Shown piece after piece: positions 1-6,810 of a stretch of 64,000 bases of DNA; position 1 is the stretch's first letter; the number at the start of each line of letters is the position of its first letter. Origin of the DNA: Luteimonas wenzhouensis (GTDB taxonomy: Bacteria > Pseudomonadota > Gammaproteobacteria > Xanthomonadales > Xanthomonadaceae); contig NZ_VOHE01000001.1 of the NCBI RefSeq assembly GCF_007859305.1, positions 248,001-312,000 of the forward strand. Direction: 5' to 3'. Under the pieces are notes generated by a model. It saw only the letters and a list, made by a program, of their open reading frames with translations, was not told the DNA's origin and did not search any database. Position numbers and translations under genes: made by a program.

Positions 1-1904
1 GGGCCGGTGCGCGAGACCAGCATGTGCGCCAGCGCGGTGCGCAGCGCATCGGCCACCGGCCGGCCCTGCGGCGGCAGGCTGAACGACACCCGGTCGAGCC
101 GCGATCGCCACATGGCCGCGGTCTCTTCCTGCAGCTGCGCCCCGTCCCACCAGCGCCGCGCCAGCGCGCCGGTGCCGGTGAGCGGCACCATCACCTCCAC
201 CGTGCGCGCTTCCCATGGCGCCAGCCGCATCCGGTACAGCAGCACCCCCGAGGCCAGCCCTTCCGGATCGACCACCGACCGGGCCGGCGGGCGCGTGCCC
301 GCGGCCAGGTGCGAGGCGACCATCCCGCCATCGAAGCTGGTCGCGAACGCGGCCCCCGGCAGCTGCTTGGCGAACACGCGCGGGCGCCCGTCCACCGATA
401 CCGTGCCGCCGTCGATCGCCAGCGACCGGATCGGGCTCACCCCGCCGGGGGTATTGAGGAACTGCGCCGGCGGGTTGACCTGGAACGGCTGCACCGCCAG
501 CGCAAGGGTGTACTCACGCGCCTTGCCGCCCGGGTTGGCCAGGCGGTAGCGGGCGACCAGCTGCGATTCGCGCGGCTCGCCGTGCGCGAACGCGGTGACG
601 TCGAGCGACAGGTCCGCGCGTCGCCAGTGCACGGTGGGAATGGGCAGGTCGCCGTCCTCCAGCGACTGGCCGGTCTCCACGTCGGCCCAGGTCGCCAGTG
701 CACCATCCACCAGCACGAACGGTTCGAGGCTGAAGCCGCCGCGGGCGACCTCGAGCGCGCCATCCTCTCCCAGCAGACCCTGCTGCAGGCCGCCGTCGAG
801 CCCGAGCACGGTCCAGTAGGGCTGCTCGCCGCGGAACCCGCGCGGGAAGTGCCCGCGCGGCGACTGCGCGGCGATCGCGGCGATGAAGTCGTTGGGCGTG
901 GCTGCGAACGCCAGCGGCTGCACTTGCACCTCGGCCAGGGCGAAGCGGCGGGTCGGCCCCTCGACCAGGTCCAGGGCCACGTACCGCGCCTCCGACTCGG
1001 GCAGCGCGATCCAGTCGTCGCCGCCGTTGCCGTCCTGCACCGTGCGTGCATGCCGCCAGCCGCTGCCGTCGTGCGACAGGCTGACGTGGTAGCGCGAGGC
1101 GTGGTCCCTGCCCTCCCAACGCAGGCGCAGGCCACCGAACTCGCGCGGCCGGCCCAGGTCCAGCACCAGGCGCTGCGGCAGCACGCCCTGCCCGGCACGC
1201 CAGGCGGTGGCCATCAGGCCGTCCACTGCCAGCCCGGCCTCGCCCGCCGTGGCCAGCGCCGTGGCCCGCAGCGGGCCGTCGTCGTCGCCCGGCAGCGCCT
1301 CCAGGACCAGCTGGTCGAAGCAGACGCTGCCGCGGCCGCCGGCGTGGCTGGCGATGGTGAACTCGAGCCTGGCCGCCTCGCGCAGCACCGGATCGGGATC
1401 CGGCCCCCAGGCCTTCTCGACGTGCCGGCGCCGGTACTGCACGGTGGTCCACTGGCGCGGGAACGCGTGCCGCGGCCGGTTCACCCACCAGACGTTGTCG
1501 CCGCTGGCGTCGACCAGCTTGAACTGGAGGTCGTTGTCCGGCGAGTCGCCGCGCAGCTGGAACGAGAACCGGTAGTCGGGCGGCAGCGCCAACGGCAGGT
1601 CGCGCTGGATCCCGACATGGCCCGAGACGCCATTGAAGTCGTAGTCCAGGCACAGCGCGCGCCCCTCGGCCCCGGCTCCGGTGCGCAGCTGGCCAAGAAC
1701 CTGGTCGGAGGCCACCACGCGCCAGGGAGAGGCATCCTCGAACCCGTCGAGCAGGCGCGGCTCCGGCGCGGATGCGTGCGCGTCCGGCTCCTCCTGCATC
1801 GCCAGCGCAGGCATCGCCCACAGGCACGCGAGCAACCCGCAGGTCGCGGCCATGTGGCGTGGATGCGCAAAACGGAAGCGACGCGGGCGCCGGCAGTCGG
1901 TCAT
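1..1904 (-). CDS. Secreted discoidin (F5/8 type C) domain protein with a probable helical glycosidase domain, 3' end missing
   Basis: The frame runs off the left edge, so only about 634 N-terminal residues are visible. Translation starts at an ATG at 1904; an internal ATG at 1853 is an alternative. The longer start gives an Arg-rich n-region, a hydrophobic core and a cleavage-like site LWAMPALA, so export is likely. Residues ~50-190 look like a carbohydrate-binding beta-sandwich (LLDGFEDASPW). Residues ~215-320 fit a discoidin domain (RLVLDLGRPREFGGLRLRW). The last visible residues (ALRTALAHMLVSR) resemble the entry to an (alpha/alpha)6 barrel of glycogen-debranching type, but the catalytic part is outside the window. 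It is the last gene of the glucan operon, so binding or trimming a glucan is inferred. Exact substrate unknown. Confidence 0.7.
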   Translation of the reverse strand, partial: MTDCRRPRRFRFAHPRHMAATCGLLACLWAMPALAMQEEPDAHASAPEPRLLDGFEDASPWRVVASDQVLGQLRTGAGAEGRALCLDYDFNGVSGHVGIQRDLPLALPPDYRFSFQLRGDSPDNDLQFKLVDASGDNVWWVNRPRHAFPRQWTTVQYRRRHVEKAWGPDPDPVLREAARLEFTIASHAGGRGSVCFDQLVLEALPGDDDGPLRATALATAGEAGLAVDGLMATAWRAGQGVLPQRLVLDLGRPREFGGLRLRWEGRDHASRYHVSLSHDGSGWRHARTVQDGNGGDDWIALPESEARYVALDLVEGPTRRFALAEVQVQPLAFAATPNDFIAAIAAQSPRGHFPRGFRGEQPYWTVLGLDGGLQQGLLGEDGALEVARGGFSLEPFVLVDGALATWADVETGQSLEDGDLPIPTVHWRRADLSLDVTAFAHGEPRESQLVARYRLANPGGKAREYTLALAVQPFQVNPPAQFLNTPGGVSPIRSLAIDGGTVSVDGRPRVFAKQLPGAAFATSFDGGMVASHLAAGTRPPARSVVDPEGLASGVLLYRMRLAPWEARTVEVMVPLTGTGALARRWWDGAQLQEETAAMWRSRLDRVSFSLPPQGRPVADALRTALAHMLVSRTG

Positions 1905-1954
1905 CGTCGGATGCGGATGCTCCTGTAGGTCGGGTCAGACCAGGACAGCATTGT

Positions 1955-2002
1955 CGGGCTCCGGCCGCAGGATGCCAGCCCTTGCGTGCGGCCGGAAGCC
2001 CG
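1955..2002 (-). terminator. Strong intercistronic hairpin
   Basis: Two arms, CGGGCTCCGGCCGCA (1955-1969) and its complement at 1987-2002, pair over about 15 bp with a single-base bulge and a ~17-nt loop. It lies between the second ABC permease gene and the discoidin gene. No T-run follows on the minus strand, so it is more likely an attenuator or an mRNA-stabilising element than a full terminator. Confidence 0.45.
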
Positions 2003-2014
2003 GCGATCGCCTGC

Positions 2015-2851
2015 TCATCCCTTCACGCTCCCCAGCAGCAGGCCGTGGAGGTAGTGGCGCTGCAGCAGCAGGAACAGCGCCAGCACCGGCGCCACGGTGA
2101 CCACCGCACCGGCCATCATCAGCTCCACGTCCATCACATGCTCGCGCGACAGCGAGGCCAGGGCGACCGGCAGGGTGTAGTGCTCCTGGCCGGTGAGTAC
2201 GATCAGCGGCCACATGAAATCGTTCCACGAGGCCATGAAGGTGAACACCGCCAGCGTGGCCAGCACCGGGCGCAGCAGCGGCAGCACGATCCGGAAGAAG
2301 ATCCGCAGCTCGCCGGCGCCGTCGATCCGCGCCGCCTCGATCAGCTCGTCCGGGATCGAGCGCGCGTACTGGCGCACCAGGAAGATCCCGAACACGCTCG
2401 CCATCGCCGGCAGGATCACGCCCCAGTAGCTGTCCACCAGGCCCAGCTGCTTCATCAGCAGGAACAGCGGCAGCATGGCCACCTGCGCGGGCACCACCAG
2501 CGCCGCGAGCAGGAGCTGGAACAGCCGCTCGCGGCCGCGGAAGCGCAGCTTGGCGAAGGCGTAGCCGGCCATCGTGTTCACCAGCAGCGACAGGCCGGTG
2601 ATCGACACCGCCAGCAGCAGGCTGTTGCCGAAATGGCGCGCCATGCCGGTGCGCGCGAACAGTTCGCGGTAGTTGTCCAGGGTGGGCGCCGAAGGCAGCA
2701 GCGGCGGCGGGAACTGCGCGGCCTCGCCGCGCGGCATGAACGAGACCGACAGCATCCACGCCAGCGGCGCCAGGCTCAGCGCCGCCAGCGCCAGCAGCGC
2801 CGCGTTGACGCCGGCGGCGCGCCAGCGCGTCTCCCCGACCGGCCGGCTCAC
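2015..2851 (-). CDS. Carbohydrate ABC transporter permease, MalG/AraQ type
   Basis: A 278-residue inner-membrane protein with about six membrane segments, the second permease of a sugar importer. The cytoplasmic EAA loop that contacts the ATPase is visible near residue 190 (IEAARIDGAGELRIFFRIVL). Translation starts at GTG 2851, overlapping the stop of the upstream permease gene by four bases (GTGA), which indicates translational coupling. With the upstream permease and the binding lipoprotein it makes an importer lacking its own ATPase gene in this window; a shared MsmK/UgpC-like ATPase is the usual solution. Position in the glucan operon suggests import of oligosaccharides or glucose released in the periplasm. 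Confidence 0.9.
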   Translation of the reverse strand: MSRPVGETRWRAAGVNAALLALAALSLAPLAWMLSVSFMPRGEAAQFPPPLLPSAPTLDNYRELFARTGMARHFGNSLLLAVSITGLSLLVNTMAGYAFAKLRFRGRERLFQLLLAALVVPAQVAMLPLFLLMKQLGLVDSYWGVILPAMASVFGIFLVRQYARSIPDELIEAARIDGAGELRIFFRIVLPLLRPVLATLAVFTFMASWNDFMWPLIVLTGQEHYTLPVALASLSREHVMDVELMMAGAVVTVAPVLALFLLLQRHYLHGLLLGSVKG

Positions 2852-3726
2852 AGCGCCCCCCTGCGGCGCCCGAAGCGCAGCAGCAGCGTGGTCGCGGCCA
2901 GGATCACCACGAACAGCACGAAGGCGATGGCCGAGGCGCGCCCCAGGTTCCACCAGCGGAAGCCTTCCTCGAACATGTGGTACAGCACGCTGACCGTGCT
3001 CTGCAGCGGATCGCCGCGGGTCATCACGTAGGGCTCGGCGAACAGCTGGAAGTAACCCGAGACCGTGATCACCCCCACCACCAGCAGCACCGGCCCCAGC
3101 TGCGGCAGGGTGATGTGGAGGAACTGGCGCCAGCGCGAAGCGCCGTCGATGCGCGCGGCCTCGTACAGGTCCCGGGGGATGGCCTGCAGGCCGGCCAGCA
3201 GGATCACCATGTTGTAGCCGAAGTTCTTCCAGGCCGCGAACGCGATGATCGTCGGCATCGCCCAGCGCGGGTCGCCCAGCCAGTCCACCGGGGCGATGCC
3301 GACATGGCCCAGGGCCCAGTTCACCAGGCCGTAGCTGGTGTGGAACAGGTAGCGCCAGATCACCGCGACCGCGACCACGGTCGTGACCACCGGCGCGAAC
3401 AGCGCGGTCCGGAACGCCGCGCGCATCCGCGCCAGCGGCGAGTCGAGCAGCAGGGCCGCGGCCAGCGACAGTGCGATCGAGACCGGCACGCCCACCAGCA
3501 CGAAATAGAAGGTGTTGCCCAGCGACTTCCAGAACAGCGGCGTGCGCAGCAGGTCGAGGTAGTTGCCGAGGGCGACGAAGCGCAGGTGGGCGGGATCGGC
3601 CAGGGCGTACAGGTCGAAGTCGGTCAGGCTCAGCAGCAGCGCCGCGGCCACCGGCAGGGCGAAGAATACCGCCAGCACCAGCAGCGCCGGGCCCGCGAAC
3701 ACCCACGCCACCAGCCTAGCGTGCAC
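2848..3726 (-). CDS. Carbohydrate ABC transporter permease, MalF/UgpA type
   Basis: A 292-residue inner-membrane permease with six predicted membrane segments and an EAA loop near residue 190 (YEAARIDGASRWRQFLHITL). Its start is GTG 3726 and it overlaps the end of the binding-protein gene by 11 bp. Order (binding protein, MalF-like, MalG-like) is the classical arrangement of CUT1 sugar importers. The sequence is closer to the general oligosaccharide/glycerol-phosphate branch than to E. coli MalF, which has an extra periplasmic domain not present here. Substrate is inferred from neighbours only. Confidence 0.9.
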   Translation of the reverse strand: MHARLVAWVFAGPALLVLAVFFALPVAAALLLSLTDFDLYALADPAHLRFVALGNYLDLLRTPLFWKSLGNTFYFVLVGVPVSIALSLAAALLLDSPLARMRAAFRTALFAPVVTTVVAVAVIWRYLFHTSYGLVNWALGHVGIAPVDWLGDPRWAMPTIIAFAAWKNFGYNMVILLAGLQAIPRDLYEAARIDGASRWRQFLHITLPQLGPVLLVVGVITVSGYFQLFAEPYVMTRGDPLQSTVSVLYHMFEEGFRWWNLGRASAIAFVLFVVILAATTLLLRFGRRRGAL

Positions 3727-5011
3727 CGGCCGCCTCCGCGTCGCGCGCGCGCACCCAGCGCCGCTTCTCGAGGATCGCGTCCACGCGCCCGTCCAGTTCG
3801 GCCATCGCCGCCTCCTGTGACAGGCCGCCGCGCACCACCCGTTCGGTCACCAGGCGCATCTCCTGCACGATCCGCTCCCACTCCAGCACCTGCGGCGTCG
3901 GCCGCACCCGCTCGAGCTGTTCGCGGAACGCATGCGCCAGCGGGTCGCTGGCGAGCGCCGGATGCGACCAGGTGCTGCGGCGCGGCGGCAGGTTGCCGAT
4001 CATGGCGTGGAAGCGCTGCTGGATGTCGGGCCGCGACAGGAACTCGACCAGCCGCCACGCCTCGTCCTGGTGGCGGGAGCCGCGCGCCAGCACCAGGCTG
4101 GTGCCGCCGGCGATGCCGGCGCCGGGGCCGTCCGGACCGGGGAGCGGCATCGTCCCCCAGGCGCCCTCCATCCCGGGCGGCTGGCGGCGGCGGAACTCGC
4201 GGATGTTCCATGGCCCGGACAGGTAGAAGGCGAAACTGCCGCGGAAGAATTCGTCCCACACGTTCGAGATCTGGGTCTCCGACACCGGCGGGGCGAAGCC
4301 ACGCTCGAACAGGCCGGCGTAGAACGCCAGCGCGCGCGCGAAGCCCGGGCTGCGGAAGTTGCCGCGTCCGTCGTCGTCGCGCAGCAGCGGATCGCCGGCC
4401 TGCAGCGCGAACGACAGCTGCGGCTCGAACTCGTTGAGCGGCAGCAGGATCGCATGCTGCCCGGGGCCGGCCTGCCGCACGAGCGCCTCCATCGCCTGCT
4501 CCCACTGCGCCCAGGTCCGCGGCGGCTCGCGCACGCCGGCGCGCTCGAGCAGGTCGCGGCGGTAGAACAGCAGCCGGGTGTCGACGTACCAGGGCACGCC
4601 CACGAGCACGCCGTCGACCACATTGGTGCCCCAGATGCCGGGGAAGTAGTCGTCCTCCTCGACGACCGCCGACGCGTCAACGCGCGCCTGCAGCGGCTCC
4701 AGCGCCCCGAGCGTGGCGAACTCGGCGATCCAGGTGTTGCCCAGCTGGCACACGTCCGGCAGCGCGTCCGCGGCCCAGGCGGTGAGCAGCTTCTCGTGCG
4801 CCGCGGTCCAGGGGATCTGCTGCAGCTCCACCCGGATGCCGGGATGCTCGCGCTCGAAGTCGCGCAGCAGGTCGGCCACCACTTCCGCCTCGCGGCCCAT
4901 GGCCCAGAAGCGGATCGTGGTCGCGCCGTCGTCGCGGGCGCAGGCGGCGAGCAGCACCGGCAGCATGGCCACGAGCATCGCCCCGAAGATGATTGGCCAG
5001 CGCAATCGCAT
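3716..5011 (-). CDS. ABC transporter sugar-binding lipoprotein (extracellular solute-binding family 1)
   Basis: A 431-residue lipoprotein. A short charged n-region and hydrophobic core end in the lipobox LLAAC (Cys24), so it should be anchored by lipid in the periplasm. The mature part has the family-1 fold: TIRFWAMGREAEVV at the N-terminus and later LSGPWNIREF and GGTSLVLA, which match CUT1 binding proteins. ATG 5011 is taken as start; the codon before it is TTG and could also be read. It precedes and overlaps the two permease genes and lies 79 bp after the GH144-like gene. It probably captures short gluco-oligosaccharides made by that enzyme. Confidence 0.88.
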   Translation of the reverse strand: MRLRWPIIFGAMLVAMLPVLLAACARDDGATTIRFWAMGREAEVVADLLRDFEREHPGIRVELQQIPWTAAHEKLLTAWAADALPDVCQLGNTWIAEFATLGALEPLQARVDASAVVEEDDYFPGIWGTNVVDGVLVGVPWYVDTRLLFYRRDLLERAGVREPPRTWAQWEQAMEALVRQAGPGQHAILLPLNEFEPQLSFALQAGDPLLRDDDGRGNFRSPGFARALAFYAGLFERGFAPPVSETQISNVWDEFFRGSFAFYLSGPWNIREFRRRQPPGMEGAWGTMPLPGPDGPGAGIAGGTSLVLARGSRHQDEAWRLVEFLSRPDIQQRFHAMIGNLPPRRSTWSHPALASDPLAHAFREQLERVRPTPQVLEWERIVQEMRLVTERVVRGGLSQEAAMAELDGRVDAILEKRRWVRARDAEAAGAR

Positions 5012-5093
5012 CAATCCGGGTCCCGTTCCGCCTGCCGGGCCGGCGGCGCCACGCGCCCACCGGCCACCCTGCCCCGTGCCATTGTGGCAGAGC

Positions 5094-6743
5094 CTACTGC
5101 GGCGGATCCGAGGCCCGCGGCTCCGCCGGCGGCTTTTCCTCTTCCTCGTGCGCGCGCGACTGCGCGATGCCGATGTCCTCGACCGCGGCGGCCTCCGGAT
5201 CGGGTTCTCCCGAATCCGCGGCCTCGCCCGGCGGCGACAGCCAGCCGCCGGTGAAGCCGGCCCGCTCGAGCCCGCGCCGGATGTACGGGTTCTCCCGCAT
5301 CACCTTCCACACGAACTCGTTTCGGTAGTTGGCGATCATGGTCAGGATCGGCCCTTGGTCGATCCCGATGTAGTCGCTGGCGACCCAGCCGCGTCCCGGG
5401 ATCAGGCGCCCGGTCTTGAGCGGGATGTCGTAGCGGAAGCTCGGGTTGATCGCGTCGAGAAAGCCGTAGCTGGAGTACAGGTACTCGCCGTAGCGCTCGT
5501 ACAGCTCCTGGGTCGCCGGGATCACGATCTCGGGCGCGAAGGCGATCGATCCCACCGCGGCGGTTGGTGCGATGGTCCCGTCGTCGAAGGCGTCGGACAG
5601 GCCCGCGCCACGTGCGCTGTAATGGCGGAACTCGCGCTGCTCGCCCTTGAACTGCTGGGTGGTGCGCTGCGGCCCGTCGCTGGCGGTCAGGCCCCAGACG
5701 TTCTCGCCGTAGTCGTCCCATTTCATCGGGTTCTCGATGGCGTAGGCGCGCTGGGCGTAGGTGGCGCGGCGGCTGTTCTCGAAGTAGTCGATGCCGCGCA
5801 TGCGCATGTAATCGTCGCGGATGCCGCGGAAGTCGATCCACACGTGCGTGTACTGGTGGCCGAAATGCGGCCCGAAGCTCAGATACTCCTGGCCCTGGAA
5901 CACGCCCCAGTCGCGCTCGTAGGTCTGCGTCCACACTTCCCAGGCCTCCGGACCGACCGGGTGCGTGGGCGAGCCCAGGGCGAGGATGTAGACCAGCATC
6001 GCCTCGTTGTAGCCCTTCCAGTCGTGGGCGATGAAGCCGCGTTCGGGATACCACCCCATCGAGATCAACGGCGGGCGCCGCTGCAGCCAGGGCCACTCGA
6101 CCCGCCGGTAGATGCGGTCGGCCAGCTCCCGGATCTCCACCTCGCGCGGATCGTCGCCGGTGTAGTAGGACTGCGCGAACAGCACGCCCATCAACAGCAG
6201 GCCCGTGTCCACGCTCGACAGTTCCACCCAGCTGTCGTAGCGATGGCCGGTCTGCATGTCCAGGAAATGGTAGAAGAAGCCCTTGTAGCCGCTGCGCCCG
6301 GTCGCCTGCGGCCCCATCCTCGCGTCCGCCAGGAAGCGCAGCGTGGTCAGCGTCCGGTCGACCGCCTGGGTCCGGCTGACCCAGCCGTTCTCGATCCCGA
6401 TCGGGTACGCGGTGAGCGAGAAACCGACCGAGGCGATGCTCGCGAACGGACGCGAGGGGAAGCGGTCGGGCGTCAGCCCGTTCACCTCGTTGGTGGTGTC
6501 CCAGAAGAACTGGAACGTGCGGCGCTCGATGTCGCGGAACAGCGGCGGCAGCTCGGGCGGGCCCGGCGGCTCCTCCGGCCGCGGCTCGGGCTCCGGCTCG
6601 ACCACCTGCGGGATCGGGCCCGGCCTGGGCGGCTCTACCACCGGCTGTTCGGGCTCGGGCGCCTGCTGCCGGCACGCGGCCAGCAGCAGGAGCAAACCCG
6701 CGAGCGCGAGCGCCCGGCTCCAGGACCTCCGCCCAACCTGCAT
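5094..6743 (-). CDS. GH144-like glucanase lipoprotein (Glycoamylase-like domain)
   Basis: A 549-residue lipoprotein with lipobox LLAAC (Cys24) and a Pro/Glu-rich linker at ~25-70. The rest (about 75-510) is the (alpha/alpha)6 domain known as Glycoamylase-like, COG5368, which includes GH144 endo-beta-1,2-glucanases. Landmarks are RRTFQFFWDTTNEVNGL, GYKGFFYHFLD, WVELSSVDTGLLL, ISMGWYPERGF, FGHQYTHVWIDFRG and DYIGIDQGPILTMIANYR. A GTG at 6800 with a good ribosome site is possible, but ATG 6743 has its own purine-rich site and gives a normal lipoprotein signal. The C-terminal ~45 residues are acidic and look disordered. It sits 67 bp after the TonB-dependent receptor gene and before the ABC importer, fitting cleavage of an imported glucan in the periplasm. 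The beta-1,2 linkage is inferred from the family. Confidence 0.82.
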   Translation of the reverse strand: MQVGRRSWSRALALAGLLLLLAACRQQAPEPEQPVVEPPRPGPIPQVVEPEPEPRPEEPPGPPELPPLFRDIERRTFQFFWDTTNEVNGLTPDRFPSRPFASIASVGFSLTAYPIGIENGWVSRTQAVDRTLTTLRFLADARMGPQATGRSGYKGFFYHFLDMQTGHRYDSWVELSSVDTGLLLMGVLFAQSYYTGDDPREVEIRELADRIYRRVEWPWLQRRPPLISMGWYPERGFIAHDWKGYNEAMLVYILALGSPTHPVGPEAWEVWTQTYERDWGVFQGQEYLSFGPHFGHQYTHVWIDFRGIRDDYMRMRGIDYFENSRRATYAQRAYAIENPMKWDDYGENVWGLTASDGPQRTTQQFKGEQREFRHYSARGAGLSDAFDDGTIAPTAAVGSIAFAPEIVIPATQELYERYGEYLYSSYGFLDAINPSFRYDIPLKTGRLIPGRGWVASDYIGIDQGPILTMIANYRNEFVWKVMRENPYIRRGLERAGFTGGWLSPPGEAADSGEPDPEAAAVEDIGIAQSRAHEEEEKPPAEPRASDPPQ

Positions 6744-6810
6744 CTCGCCCCTTCCCGTGCGGCGCCCCTCCTCCCCGGCCACGATCAACCGTTCCTGCAC
6801 GCCCTGCTCC

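Noticed and set aside
1924..1941. GTAGGTCGGGTCAGACC as a REP element
   Set aside because: Only a 4-bp inverted repeat and a single copy in the window; too weak to call.
2015..5011. Maltose importer (malEFG)
   Set aside because: The MalF-like permease lacks the large periplasmic domain of MalF, and neighbours are beta-glucan enzymes, not alpha-glucosidases.
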